Origin: Volutella citrinella | Lineage: Eukaryota > Ascomycota > Sordariomycetes > Hypocreales > Nectriaceae | DNA: 64,000 nt | Direction: 5' to 3' | Assembly (NCBI GenBank): GCA_034401135.1 | Contig: JAWZSP010000003.1 | Coordinates: forward strand, 4,836,001-4,900,000 | Shown here: positions 23,101 through 34,770 of the stretch, one piece after another | Position numbering within the stretch: the first letter of the stretch is position 1 | How the letters are laid out: each line of letters begins with the position of its first letter | Position numbers and translations under genes: made by a program | Notes under the pieces: model-generated | The model's database searches: none | What the model was told of the DNA's origin: nothing | Seen by the model: the letters and a program-made list of their open reading frames with translations, nothing else

Positions 23101-26100
23101 CTTTGACTTGGTGAAGCACGTTCGCATTAACCGAGAGGGAGAGTTCCTCTATGGCCTGCGTCCAAAGACTGATGGCGTTTTACATCGACTGTGTGTGGAT
23201 GTTGAGCTTGGAATGGACAACGTCAAATACGTCACCCTTCGCTCGCCACTGCTGGTGGAAAATGCCACAGAAATCCCCGTGGAATTAGGCGTATATGATG
23301 CGCAAGAGGGACATCTCCTCAAGATCGAGAAGATTGCACCTGGCGATGCTCGCCCCCTCCCTGTTGGTGCCGTTTACGAAAAGCGCGCCCTCATTCGACC
23401 GGATGGTGGTTTCGGCTATCAATGGAGCGGAGAGCAGCTTTGGTGGCAAGATCTACTCAAGAGGCCCACCAAGCAAGTCGTCTGCAGGGGGGAGAATGGC
23501 GATCCCTTTTACTTCCAAGTCAGTGCGCGCTACGAGAAGGCCAACCCGTTGACCAAGTAAGTGTCTAGTCCTCGTAGACGAAGGCGAAAGCTAACGATCT
23601 TAGACAATACCCGTATATGAGGGTCAAGCTCTCAGCACCCGTCACGCTCGAGAACTTACTACCATACGACTTCAAGTACCGAATCTACGACAAGAACACA
23701 AAGAAGGATTGGACAAACTTCCTGCGCAAGGGGGGAGTAAGCCCCGTGCACGTGGTGGAGCTCTCTCACTTGCTACTGCTCAGCATCGACATGCAAGACA
23801 CCGTCTTCAAGGCTAGCGACTTTGCTATCATCAATCCTGGAAACAATGAAGACTTTCGCAGGGAGGGGAGAATAGTGGTCAAGGACGAGCAAGGCCTACC
23901 TCTTAGCCTCAGCCTCCACTACTTCAAGATCCCCAATAGCGGCGGCGCGTTCAAGGTTACCATCTACAGCCCCTACGTCGTCTTGAACAAGACTGGCGTT
24001 GACCTTCGAGTGCGTGCAAAGGGTTTCTTGCAACAGGCCAAACCTGCAGCTGGCCAGTTCCCCATGATGGACACATCGGACCAAGATCGACCCAAGGCTC
24101 TCCCATTTATGTTCTCTTACGGCAACGACGACCATCGCAACCGTGCGCTACTCAGGGTCGAAGATTCTGAGTGGAGCAAGCCGCAATCTTTTGACGCCAT
24201 CGGTAGCACGTCCGAAGTCGTGCTGAACTCCCCGAATAAGAACAAGGAGATTCACATCGGTATTACTGTCAACTCTGGTGAGGGAAAGTACAAGATGACC
24301 AAGGTTGTCACGCTCGCGCCTCGATTTGTCTTGCAAAACAAGCTCGGGGAAGAGATCCTTATCCGAGAATCAAGCTCATCGGGCTTCTTGACCCTCGGCT
24401 CAGGCGCTCTGCAGCCGCTCCATTTCATGCAAAAGTCCAAGATCAAGCAGCTCTGCCTGTGCTATCCTGGAGTTAACAACCAATGGACATCGCCATTCAA
24501 CGTTGCGGACATCGGAACGACCCATGTCAAGATCGCCAGGTCCGGCCAGCGTCAACGCCTTGCGAGAGTCGAGATCTTGCTGGAGGAGTCGACTATCTTC
24601 GTCAACTTCAGCATGGAGAACAAAAACTGGCCTTTCTCAATGCGCAACGAGAGTGATGCGGAATTCACCTTCTACCAAGCCAACCCCAATGTGGACGAAG
24701 ACGGCATTGAGGACCGCAGCGGCTGGAGACCTATACGATATCGTCTCCCGCCCCGCAGCATCATGCCTTATGCTTGGGACTTCCCGGCTGCCAAGTATCG
24801 TGAGATTGTCATTTCTGCCAATGGAAAGGAGCGGCACGTCAAGCTTGCCGAGATTGGCAACCAGATGCCGATGAAGTTTGCCACAGCCGCCGGCCAGCAA
24901 AAGATTATCGACATCCACGTCGCAGCAGATGGACCGACGCAGACGTTGATCTTGAGCAATTTCCGGGCAAGCAAGAGTCTGTTCAAGCCAAAGCAGTTTT
25001 CGCGAACCAATACGGGCCCTGAGGGATTTGAAGTCAAAGACCAGGACACCGGCGCCACGTTCCGGGCGCAATTGAAGCTTTCGGGCATTGGCGTCTCGCT
25101 GATCAATGCTCAGATGAAGGAGCTGGCATACATCACCCTCAGGGATGTCCAGCTGAGGTACAGCGACTCGCCGCTGATTCAGACTGTGTCAATGGCCATC
25201 AAGTGGATGCAGATTGACAACCAGCTCTACGGCGGCATCTTCCCAATGATCCTGTATCCCAGTGTGGTGCCCAAGAAGGCCCAGGAGGTAGAGGCCCACC
25301 CGTCCCTGCACGCAATGGTTAGTCGCGTCAAGGATGACTCGTATGGTGTCCTGTACGTCAAGTACGCCACCATCCTGCTGCAGGAGATGACGGTGGAGTT
25401 GGACGAGGACTTTGTCTTTGCCCTGCTGGACTTTTCCAATGTTCCTGGCGCCAGCTGGACGGTCCAGCAGGATGATGGCAAGCTCTGTGACGAAGACTTG
25501 GACATTCCAGAGCCCAAGGGACAGCAGGCCGGTCAAGACATTTACTTTGAGGTGCTCAACATCCAGCCGATGCAGATTGATCTCAGCTTTGTCCGAACGG
25601 AGCGCATCAACGCCGAAGACAAGACTTCATCGCACAACCCCATCATGTTCTTCCTCAACGTCATGACAATGGCCATCGGAAACGTCAACGACGCCCCCAT
25701 CCGGTTCAATGCGCTCATGCTGGAAAATGTTCGGGTGTCGACACCCGTGCTCATCCAGAACTTCTCGAGCCACTACAGCCAGGAAGTTATGTACCAGATT
25801 CACAAGATCCTGGGATCTGCAGATTTCCTCGGAAACCCCGTCGGTCTGTTCAACAACATCTCGTCAGGTGTGACGGACATCTTCTACGAACCGTACCAGG
25901 GTCTCATTCTCTCCGACAAGCCTGAAGAGTTTGGCCTGGGAATCGCCAAGGGAGCGGCCTCATTCGCAAAGAAGACGGTGTACGGCTTCAGCGACAGCTT
26001 CTCCAAGTTTACTGGCAGCCTTAGCAAGGGCCTGGCAGCTGCATCAATGGACAAGCAGTTCCAGGACCGGCGTCGCATCACGAGAGCTCGCAACCGCCCG

Positions 26101-26754
26101 AAGCACGCCCTGTATGGTGTCGCAGCTGGCGCCAACAGTCTGTTCACCAGCGTAGCGTCGGGGGTGGGTGGCCTTGCTCGTAAGCCACTCGAGGGGGCGG
26201 AGCAAGAGGGCGCTCTCGGCTTCTTCAAGGGCGTTGGAAAGGGCGTTTTGGGTCTGGCCACGAAGCCGGCGGTTGGCGTTCTCGACATGGCGAGCAACGT
26301 GAGTGAGGGAATCCGAAACACTACGACCGTATTTGATGGACAGGAGCTTGACCGCACACGATACCCTCGATACATCCCCCTCGACGGAATCGTGCGGCCG
26401 TACAACACGCGGGAGGCCCTGGGTCAGTACTGGCTCAAGCAGGTGGACAATGGGCGGTACTTTGACGAGCAGTACATTGGTCACCTTGAGTTGCCCAAGG
26501 AGGACATGGTGGTGATGGTGACGTACGCCAGGATCCTGCTCATCAGGTCGCGGCGGCTGACGAGCGAGTGGGATGTGCCGCTCAAGGACGTGCAGACGAT
26601 TGCAAAGGAGCGGACTGGCGTGAGCTTGTCATTGAGAGGAGGGGCCAATGGGCCTTTTATTCCTGTGGGCGGAGGAAGCGAACGAGGATTCCTGTACAAG
26701 ATGATTGGCGTGGCTGTGGAAGAGTTCAACCGGCGATTCAGGAGCGGAGAGTAG
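17108..26754 (+). CDS. VPS13: VPS13 bridge-like lipid-transfer protein
   Basis: Two exons (17108-23556, 23604-26754) encode 3199 residues. The 47-base intron begins GTAAGT and ends TTAG, and joining restores K-Q-Y-P-Y-M in frame. The chorein N domain is at 1-115 (MLEGLVAGLLNRFLGMYVKN, GIWSGDVKLHNLELR). Extended repeating beta groove segments occupy the middle. The VAB/SHR-BD adaptor-binding region is at about 2150-2600 (PVTLENLLPYDFKYRIYD). An ATG2-C-like helical region follows (GLFNNISSGVTDIFYEPYQG, GFFKGVGKGVLGL), and a PH-like end is at about 3070-3199. Yeast Vps13 is 3144 residues with the same order. VPS13 proteins move phospholipids in bulk at contact sites between ER, mitochondria, vacuole and prospore membranes. 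Acidic linkers such as DDDDESFEDASDGAD are also seen. No break or missing domain is evident. Confidence 0.97.
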
Positions 26755-27150
26755 AAGGATAACCGGGCACAGTACATGATTAGGTGGGAGACGAGTTTAT
26801 GTTTGCTACGATGCGTCTGAATGTCTGTCTTCGGGTGTATTTACTCATATCATCATTGCGGAGCGGGCATGTCTCCTGAAGCAGCGTAGTTGTTGTTCAA
26901 GATGAAGTTTATTGAGTGCGTCTAAAGTCACGGCTTTGCGATAAGTTCTGTTTAAATTATGGACATTATACTTGGTAAAAGTATGTAATCTGGTCATGAT
27001 GGACATGGTATGGCATACTACTCAGCTGCTGCTCATGGATCCCCAAGGCTCTGGAGCATGAAGCAGCGGCATGGTTGGCCAGTCACAGGCTGATAGCAGA
27101 GACCAGGCACACAGAGTGCGAGCCCGAGTCCACAGGCCCCGGTTCCCGGC
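26755..27150. other. Convergent intergenic stretch
   Basis: Holds the 3' untranslated regions of VPS13 (+) and the MFS gene (-). No other feature is seen. Confidence 0.6.
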
Positions 27151-28982
27151 TCAGTATCCGTAGAGGTTGACGTGCTCAGTGGTGGATGCGCGTATCCGGC
27201 GGTTCTCCCGGATGAGCATGACACGAATGGCCCAGGCGCAGGCAATGGAGCACAGGGCGAAGCCGGCCGAGGCACCGAAGCCGATGGCGTAGCGGGGCGA
27301 GTCGGACTTGGGCCAGAGGTAGGCGCCGTAGATGTAGCCGATCTGGCCGCCGACGTTTGTCATGGCGAGCACGACGGCCTTCTTCTCCTTGGTCTGGGCG
27401 AGGGTGGATGCGGCCCAGCCGATGATGACCGAGTTTACCGAGTAGGCGCCCATGGCGAAGATGAAGCAGGCCGTGTAGCGCACGGGGGTGCTGAGGGAGG
27501 CGGCGGCCATGGCGAAGCCGACGATGGAGATGGCCAGGCCGACGGTAATGTGCCAGGTGCGCTCATGCCAGCGGCCGGAGCTCCAGCCAAAGGCGATGCC
27601 GGCGGCTCCGGCGAAGATGAAGGGAGGGCACGTCATGACGAGGGTGATTGTGGTGCTGAAGCCGAGGGTCTTGACGACGCTGCGGTCGTGTTAGTCGAGA
27701 AGATGATGGCGCAACACCAGGGGACTCACGTAGGGAAGAAGGAGTTGAACGAGCAGGCCGACAGGTGGAAGTTCTGCATGAGACAGAAGAGCCAGGTGCG
27801 CTTGTCGAGACAGGCCTGCTTGAGGCCGTCCCAGGCGGATGCCTCGTCGTCGCTGGCGTCGGACACGCGGTCCTTGAGCATGCGCCCGTGGGCGAGCTGC
27901 TTCTCGCTGTCGGTGAGCCACCAGGTCGTCAGAGGCGTGTTGGGGAGGAGGACGAAGCCGAAGAGGGCAACGACGGCAGTAGCAGCGCCCTCGACGATGA
28001 AGAGCCTATGAGTCGTGTGGTGGTTAGCATCGTGACTCGTTGATGGCTACGGCGGTGGAGGGCATCTTACCATCGCCAGCCAGCGAGGCCCTTGAGGCCG
28101 TCCATTCCCTCAAAGACACCAGCAGCAATGAGGCCCGAGAGACCGGTGGCGAGAATCTGGGCGCAGTACAGGACGGCGATGCGGGCAGCGACCTCTGGAG
28201 GGGGGGATTTTGGTTAGTGTCTGGGGTTGCGGTGATGACTTGACTCGACGGCTTACCTCTGCGGGTATAGAAGATACTCAACATATAAGTGGCACCGGGA
28301 TAGAACTGAGGAGCTGTTAGCAAGGTCTGGAGAGTACACAGTGGTTGCTTCAAGTCTGGAGACGTACGGGAGCCTCAGTAACACCGAGGAAGAAGCGGCA
28401 GGCAACGAGACCGCCGTAGTTCTTGACAAGAGCAGTGCAGGCAGAGACGGCGGCCCAGACGAGCATCCAGGCGCTCATGTAGATGCCGGGCTTGACTTTT
28501 GTGATCAACATGTTGCTGGGGACCTGTATGAGGACGTAACCGACGAAGAGGCTGGGGGAGTTAGCATTGAGTTCTTTGTTGTTGGAGTGGAGAGGGTTCG
28601 GCAGACATACATGGAGACAGTGGTGTTAAACTCGGTGCCCGTCATGTTAAGGTCCTCTTCGAGGTTGTTGAGACGGGCCTGGGCGATGGCATTGCGGTCG
28701 ACGTAGTTGAGGAAGTACATAATGCACAAACAGGGCTGGGCGATGGAATGTCAGTCGCGGCTGGCCCAGGCGATGCAGGCATAGAATACTCACCATGATC
28801 CAGATGTCGAGCTTGCGGACGAGGCGAATCTCCTCCGGGTCCGTCTTGCGGGCGGCGCCGGTGTAGTCGCCGACCTGCTCGGCGGCTGGGTGCTTCTCAT
28901 CGTAGAGGACGCTGTTGACGTGCTCGACGGCCGACTCCTGGCGCGACATTGGGGCCTTCTTGGTGTCGACGGCGTCTGTCAT
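27151..28982 (-). CDS. MFS transporter, anion:cation symporter (Dal5/allantoate permease-like) family
   Basis: Seven exons (28982-28794, 28735-28611, 28551-28368, 28305-28257, 28194-28071, 28005-27730, 27679-27151) encode 491 residues, and all junctions keep frame. After a soluble N-terminus the first membrane region contains YFLNYVDRNAIAQARLNNLE, then LFVGYVLIQVPSNMLITKVK and VACRFFLGVTEAPFYPGATY. These are the hallmark segments of fungal anion:cation symporters, which take up allantoate, nicotinate, pantothenate, tartrate and similar small carboxylates with protons at the plasma membrane. A hydrophilic central loop (LTDSEKQLAHGRMLKDR) precedes the second half, giving 12 expected membrane spans. 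The substrate cannot be read from sequence. Exon 4 is only 49 bases. The tannase gene downstream on the same strand could release organic acids it imports, but that link is speculative. Confidence 0.9.
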
Positions 28983-30558
28983 GGTTGTGTATGTGCTGGA
29001 GAGTGTGTGTGAGTGAGAGAGAGAAGAGAGCAATCGAGGCCAGGCTGCTTGAGAGAGTCTCTGCTCAATGTCCTGGAAAAACATCACGAGCGACTCAGGC
29101 GGCAACTTGGATTTAATATAGTTTTCTGCCCTAACCCCACCCAGTCTCCATTGCGTGCCACGCGCTGGGCTTCTCCGACGCCTGCCCTACCCCCCTCTGG
29201 GCCTCCCTGCGCAGAGTTTGCGGGGAACAGAGGCCGCACCCCAGCGGAGAGGCATCTGGGCTCCGTGTCGATGCCGAAAAGCTGGGGAAGTGGGTCCGGG
29301 GCGCGGGGTACTCGGCTCCTGATCTGGACTCCGGCGTCCAGATTTGGGCCGCGCTCGAGCAGTGGCACTTTGTTGGGGTAGCGCGCACTACACTACTACT
29401 AGCTTGCAGCCACGAGGACGAACGGCGAGGCAACAGACGGGCCAGGCGGTGGGCGCGTGGGTTTGGTTTCAATCTGCTGCGGCGTGGTTGGATGGTCGGC
29501 CGCTAGTGGCTCTTCGCGCATCTCCCAGGGTCGTTGCAAATCTGCCCGACTCGATACGCTTATTTTCCGGTGGAGGCAGCGGGATGGATGCCCTGAAATT
29601 TGGTCTCTTCCTCTGCCTCTGTCGGCTTCTCAAGGCTGGTGCTGGTGGTTGAGAGCATCGCAGAGAGTGATGGATTTTGATTTCTAAACATCACAACACC
29701 AGAGTCAGCATCGCCAGCACCCCCAGCTCGAGACACCCTACCCAATTGGCGGCGCTGCATATGTGCTGTGACGCCGCCATGGCATATCCTTGTGGAGCTG
29801 GCCCCAGAATGGCCCCATCGTACTCCATAACGTAGCCCTCCTTATCCATGTGCCATCAGTCCCGGAGCCAGATCTGAGAACGCCCCTCGACATGGCAGAT
29901 CTGCGCCCCCACCCCATCTGCCCTACTCTGGTCGCACCCTTGCATGGTTCTCTTTGCTGACTCGGTGACATGAGTGAGGGGGAAACATGTCTGCCCCCAG
30001 AACCTGATTCACCGACAGGGGCCAGCGTCGCAGTGGTTTTCCGCTCTGCAGCAGTCACGTCACTCAAGGACCATATTCTGGCTCCGACCGATGAGCAAGG
30101 GTTTTGTCTGTTGTTGCAGGCCGTCGGGGTAATGGAAGTTATGGAACCAAAGAGGAGCCACAGTCTTTAGTTGTCACAGCTGAGTGTGACAATCCCAACT
30201 TGGGCAAATCATAGCAATCCCCCCCGGAACTGTCCACCAGCTGTCACCCCAATGCGCCCCAAGGGCTCGACCCCCGTGTCCTGCTGTCCGAAGTTCCCGC
30301 CCAGATACGGAGCATCATTCTTTGGTAAATGAGGGATTCGCAATGATTCGTCATCAAGCTACACACCTGTCTCTTCCACCTCGTAGCACTGATATCTTTG
30401 GATCTTGGTGAACAGTCCTTTAGATTGTTACCTTAGTCTATGCCCCTGTGTTTGATATCCGAATCCTTACCTAGGATATCATTTCTAACCGTAACCTGCT
30501 AGCTCACAGAACTCGGAAGAGAATATATACATGTGAGAAGCCGCACCCAAGACCAGTC
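28983..30558. other. Intergenic, no gene recognised
   Basis: Upstream region of the MFS gene and downstream region of the tannase gene. Several mid-length overlapping frames occur in the GC-rich part (29130-29650), but none has a domain or consistent coding character. Confidence 0.55.
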
Positions 30559-32224
30559 TTAGGACATGCACTTCCAGCACTCCTCCTTCTTCAGGTCCTC
30601 GCACCCGTCCTTCTTCGTAGCCCTCTGCGGGAACGGACACACGACCCGGTTCCAGTCCTGGCCATCCTTGCCCCTGTACGTGACAGGAGAGCCCTCGGGC
30701 GCCGTGCCGTTTTCAACCCACGCCCGCAACTGTCGGAACATGGCCGTCGTCTGCCCTCCCTTGGGCCCGGCTGCGCAGTGCGCCGCACCAGGGACCTCGT
30801 AGTGCCTGTAAAAGTCACCGACATCAGGCATCTGGTCCTTGACTTGGCGGTAGTAGTCCTCGGTGCCCTGCGCCGGCACCATGTCGTCGGCCAGCCCGTG
30901 CCAGGTCAGCAGCTTGCCGCCGGCGTCTCGGTACGCCGTCAGGTCCGCGTCGTCCGAGTTGAAAAAGGAGGCCGTCTCGCGCTCCGACTGGAGCACGAGG
31001 CGCTGGAAGTCTTGGCGCGAGAGCTGGTCGATGCTTGCGAACGCGTCTTTGAGCCCGAAGAGACGGAGCCACGCGGATCCCATCTGGTTGTAGCGTGCCT
31101 TACAGTCTCCCCCAGCAGTGCAGTTGGTGCCCGCGATGCCCCCCTGACCTGCCTCGCTGCTCGTCAGGTTGGTTCCTGGGTAGAGCCCGTAGTATAGGTG
31201 TCTGTTGTACGACGTTGTTATGCCCTTCCACGTCGCGTTGGCTACTTGGGCGGCTGCGTGGCTGATCTTTCTCCGCTGACCCGTCTCTAGGCAGTCAATT
31301 TCCTTGTCCACCTCGGCAAAGGGGTCAAAGGTGCTCTCGTAGCAAGACTTGGGGTCCGAAATGATGCCATCCGCGGCGCCGTCGAGTTCATCACATGCTT
31401 GGATCGATGCCTCGACGATGGCATTGACTTCACAGCTGGGAGGATGCTCTTTGAGCTCGTTCATGACTTGCTGGGGCCAGAAGAGGTTGCTGATGATGAG
31501 AGCCAGGTTGATGCCGGGTGCTCCAGCAATGATGCCGTCGAACTCAGGGGGATAGCGCTGGGCCAGCGTCAGGCCCTGTCGTCCACCAGATGAGCAGCCG
31601 TTGAAGTAGCTGCGCTTGGGGTCCTGGCCGTAGAACTTCTTGACCACCGACTTGGCGATGCGGGCCTGGGATGTTTTGTCAATGCCAGGGCGTCGAAGTA
31701 AGGCCTCTTTTCAGGAGCACACGCACCATCTCCTCGAGAGACGAGGTTCCAAAATTCTGAGCCAGCTGCAAATTAATGTTCCCGGGGCTGCGCAACACCC
31801 ACGACGTGCCATCCAGGGCAGCCATGTCGGTTCCGACGCCAGCATCCGTTGTAACAACAGCATAGCCCTCACCAAGCGCTCCCGACATGTCGGCATACGA
31901 CACGAGGGGCCCGCCAGAAGCCAACGCACCGCCGCCAGCAGCGTACAGAATCTCATTCCACTCATCGCTAACGGGGAGCCAGGACTCGACATTGACCAGA
32001 TCGTTGGTCTTTGGGTGAGTGTACGACACGGTGACGTTGCAGAAGGAGACGCCCTCGACGTCGATGGACGGCGAGGTGAAGCGACTCGCCGCAGGGACCT
32101 TGACAGAGTAGTTTGACACGACGGAAGCGACCACGTTGGTAATCTCGATGCCAAAAACGGGCGGCAGGGAGGAGAAGCTAGCGGCGGTGCATGCACCAGT
32201 GGCGTTGGAGGCAAAGAAACCCAT
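30559..32224 (-). CDS. Tannase/feruloyl esterase family serine hydrolase
   Basis: Two exons (32224-31727, 31665-30559) encode 534 residues. The intron starts GTGCGT and ends CCCAG (phase 0), joining LEEM to ARIAKSVVKKFYGQDP. The family's CS-D-HC signature is present: the nucleophile motif GCSSGGRQG, the acid in GLADDMVPAQG, and HC in PGAAHCAAGPKG. In this family the Cys next to Ser and the Cys after His are disulfide-bonded. Further cysteines (CEVN, CDELDGAADGIISDP, CLET, NCTAGGDC) match the lid and calcium-site region typical of feruloyl esterase B. Such enzymes cut ferulate from plant cell wall or gallate from tannin outside the cell. The first in-frame ATG gives no signal peptide, and an in-frame TAG lies just upstream. 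A leader exon may therefore exist before a TTCTTCCTTAG acceptor-like site near 32246; the 5' end is uncertain. Confidence 0.9.
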
Positions 32225-33076
32225 AGCTGCCAATCCAGGGCGCTAAGGAAGAAACAAGAAGAAGAGGGAGGGGGGGAGAGCACAACACAAGGAGTGAAGC
32301 GAACTACAAAGGAGTGACAGTTATAATTGACCTTGGAATGACATGTGCACTGGTGCGGGAGACATGGCCATTTTGTATGGCTTTCACGGGAAGCGGTCAC
32401 ACAAGGGAACACAAGGGAACGGACTTTGGGTAACTATGCGACTCTGCGTCAATCTCCATCACACAGCAATTCCTTGGTCGCTCGGCGTCATCTATTGCCC
32501 TTCTGTGAAACGTGCGCAAGTTTCACCGCGCTGGGGCCACTGGTGGGCGCACAAAGATGTCGGATCGGGGATAAAGGTGATGGATGTTTGCGAGGTAGAT
32601 GATTCGACCATGGCGGTTCAACTGGAAACCGAAGGCCCCACGTTTATAAGTGGATCTGTTTGTGCCGTCTCCGCAATGGTGCAGTCGTCATTTCGTCTGA
32701 TGTCGGCCCTGGTTCGTCCACTGGTGGGTTATTGAGCTACCCTGGACGGACTAGAATTGCAGGGCTAACAACATCAATGTGCGAGCAAGTTTCAAGAACT
32801 CTATTTCTTCATAAATTCTTCTCCCTAAGTGAAAAGAGATCTGGCCTTATTTAGTGCTGAAATTGCCCCTCAACGACAGGAGGTTGCAGATCAGGGATGA
32901 GCACAACGCTGAGTAGAATCCTGCGTTACTTTATCTAAACCAGTTCAACCTCGGGCTCTCATTCTACATAGGGCACCCTGCACGAAAAAGCCGGATTTAA
33001 TTCTTATGATAAGTCCCTCCCTGGACCGCTCGCAGGCACCTAGAACCCCGGGTGGCCGTCCTTCCTCTTGCTATCC
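32225..33076. other. Upstream region of the tannase gene
   Basis: No gene recognised. CT-rich sequence precedes the start codon. A minus-strand CTTATAAACG at about 32640-32649 could be a distant TATA element. A tandem ACACAAGGGAAC doublet lies near 32399-32422. Confidence 0.45.
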
Positions 33077-33266
33077 GGCTTTTTGGAGCAGGTGGCAGCT
33101 TAGGCTTTCTTTGGCCTTGACCACGGCTATCTCGAAAAGAATTCCTTGACCTTGGTCTTGCGGATATCGTCAAGACCCTCCATGAATGGGGTCATGGCTC
33201 GCTCTCTAATGATCTTCATGACGGTTCCCAAGATTTCCGCGCCTCCATCTCAAAGGGCGGGGCTTG
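33077..33266 (-). repeat. Displaced stu2 exon fragment C (inverted, decayed)
   Basis: The reverse complement of this segment aligns with stu2 coding bases from 11977 to about 12172. Long shared words include GAGATGGAGGCGCGGAAATC, GGAACCGTCATGAAGAT and GACGATATCCGCAAGACCAA. I see roughly 20 substitutions and small indels, one of which shifts the frame (GAATTCTTTTCGAGATAG here, GAATTCTTTGAGACGG in stu2). It lies about 20 kb beyond the gene. It is more diverged than fragments A and B, so probably older. It has no start or coding function of its own. Confidence 0.9.
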
Positions 33267-33777
33267 GTTGGGTGTGGTGCGGTTAGGAAGTTGGAGCCGG
33301 CAGGGGGGAAGAAGCCGCATTTTTACGCACATTGGGCCAATTAAGGTTAACTGCCAGAGCTCTCAGCAAGAGTCATCACAGTTGCGCAGCCCGGATGACA
33401 CAGCTGCTCGTCATTGTTAAGTTTGTATCTGCCTAGCTGGTGAGGATTCCCGTAGGCACCGCAAAAGCAGAACGATGAGCTCCAAGGATGACAAGCTTAT
33501 CACAATAAGCATTGTAGTTATATGTTTGGCGAACAGTCGGGGATCGGTAGGGATAGAGGTGGATGTTCGGCCGTTTGAGCGCTTTTCTCGTCTTGACATG
33601 GAAGTGGGTGTTGAGGTGTTGAGGTGTTGAAACGAATAGGTCATGTTGTCTGTTGCGGAAGCTCAATGAAATGTATTCAAATGAGCATGGAGACCGTGTT
33701 GCTCGTCGAGAACATGAATGAGCAGAATGGATCACGGAAGCGACATAGGTCCTATTGTTTTCGCATTTGAGCCATCA

Positions 33778-33888
33778 GACACAGTGGCGTAGTGGTTATC
33801 GCGTATCCCTGCTAGTTTGTCTCTCGCAGGTACTCTCCCAGACTAGGATATCTCTTCGGAGGCGCAGGTTCGAATCCTGTCTGTGTCG
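33778..33888 (+). tRNA. tRNA-Ser(GCU) with a 30-base intron
   Basis: The acceptor stem is GACACAG/CTGTGTC, with discriminator G at 33888. The D arm is GCG...CGC with loop TAGTGGTTAT. The anticodon stem is TATCC (33804-33808) with GGATA (33846-33850). The loop CTGCTA...A gives anticodon GCT at 33811-33813. The intron occupies 33815-33844, one base 3' of the anticodon as in nuclear tRNA introns. The variable arm has a TCTC-TTCG-GAGG hairpin, the type II long arm expected of serine tRNA. The T arm is GCAGG-TTCGAAT-CCTGT. All arms pair, and the mature length is 81 bases. It reads AGC/AGU serine codons. Confidence 0.9.
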
Positions 33889-34645
33889 TCGTCTTCTTTT
33901 TGCTCATCGTATCTCTGTTTTTTGTGTTGTGATGATGTTTGTTGGGGCGTCTGTGCCGTTGGATGTGAAGGGGAAAGCTTCGTGTTGATGAGAATGCGCG
34001 AGCAAGGAGAGGGAGCGGAAATGAATGCACATGTCAACTGCTGACTCGACTCATTTCTCCTGCATCCGCTTGGGGGATTTTCTCTCCGCAATGGGGCACA
34101 AGAAGCGACGGCAGGTTGGTGAAACATGGGTTGGTCAAGCTTTTGGCTGATTGAAATGACTCAAGCCGTGCCCGGCGTGGATTTCCGCGACAACGCAAGC
34201 AGAGCCAGCGCACACGTTGTCAACTCAGGCCGTCCGACAGGCCTTGAGCTGGGCACAGCCTCAGCTGGGCGGACGTTTTTGGCCTGCGAGTTTGATGAAA
34301 CAACTAAAAATATCTCCAGATGCAGCGGCTCGGGCCATGAGACGGCGGGTAAGTTGTCGTTTGGTTGGCCGTCCGGGGTAGAGTAATAAGAATAAGCTGA
34401 GCCTCGCAATTCTGTCGTCGCTGTCGCTGCGACAGTCCAATTTAAGCACGCGATTCTTGCTGCCAAGAAGGGTGCCAACAAGGCGCAGCCTGCTGGGCGC
34501 TAGTCCAAAGTCCCGACGCGCGCATCGCCAATGGGTCAACCGACGACGCTCTGCCGCGATCCAGGACTCAGCCGCTGTGGTCTGTAGCCTGGGGGCCGAC
34601 TGCGGTAACCGGCTGCTTCAACATGCTCTGTCGTGTTTGTAGCAG
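33889..34645. other. Intergenic, no gene recognised
   Basis: Between the tRNA and the promoter of the small secreted protein gene. T-rich sequence directly after the tRNA (GTCTTCTTTTTG, 33891-33902) would terminate RNA polymerase III. No coding feature is seen. Confidence 0.55.
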
Positions 34646-34655
34646 TATTTAAAAG
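34646..34655 (+). promoter_or_regulatory. TATA box of the secreted protein gene at 34771
   Basis: TATTTAAAAG, about 120 bases before the start codon. Confidence 0.6.
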
Positions 34656-34770
34656 GATGGGCATCGCCGTCAAATCCTTCGCAGCATCCTCATCATCGGC
34701 CTCACTTCCAGCGCAACTCCTAGAACGCAACCCATAATAATAATCGTCAAACGTACAACACTCGCTCAAA

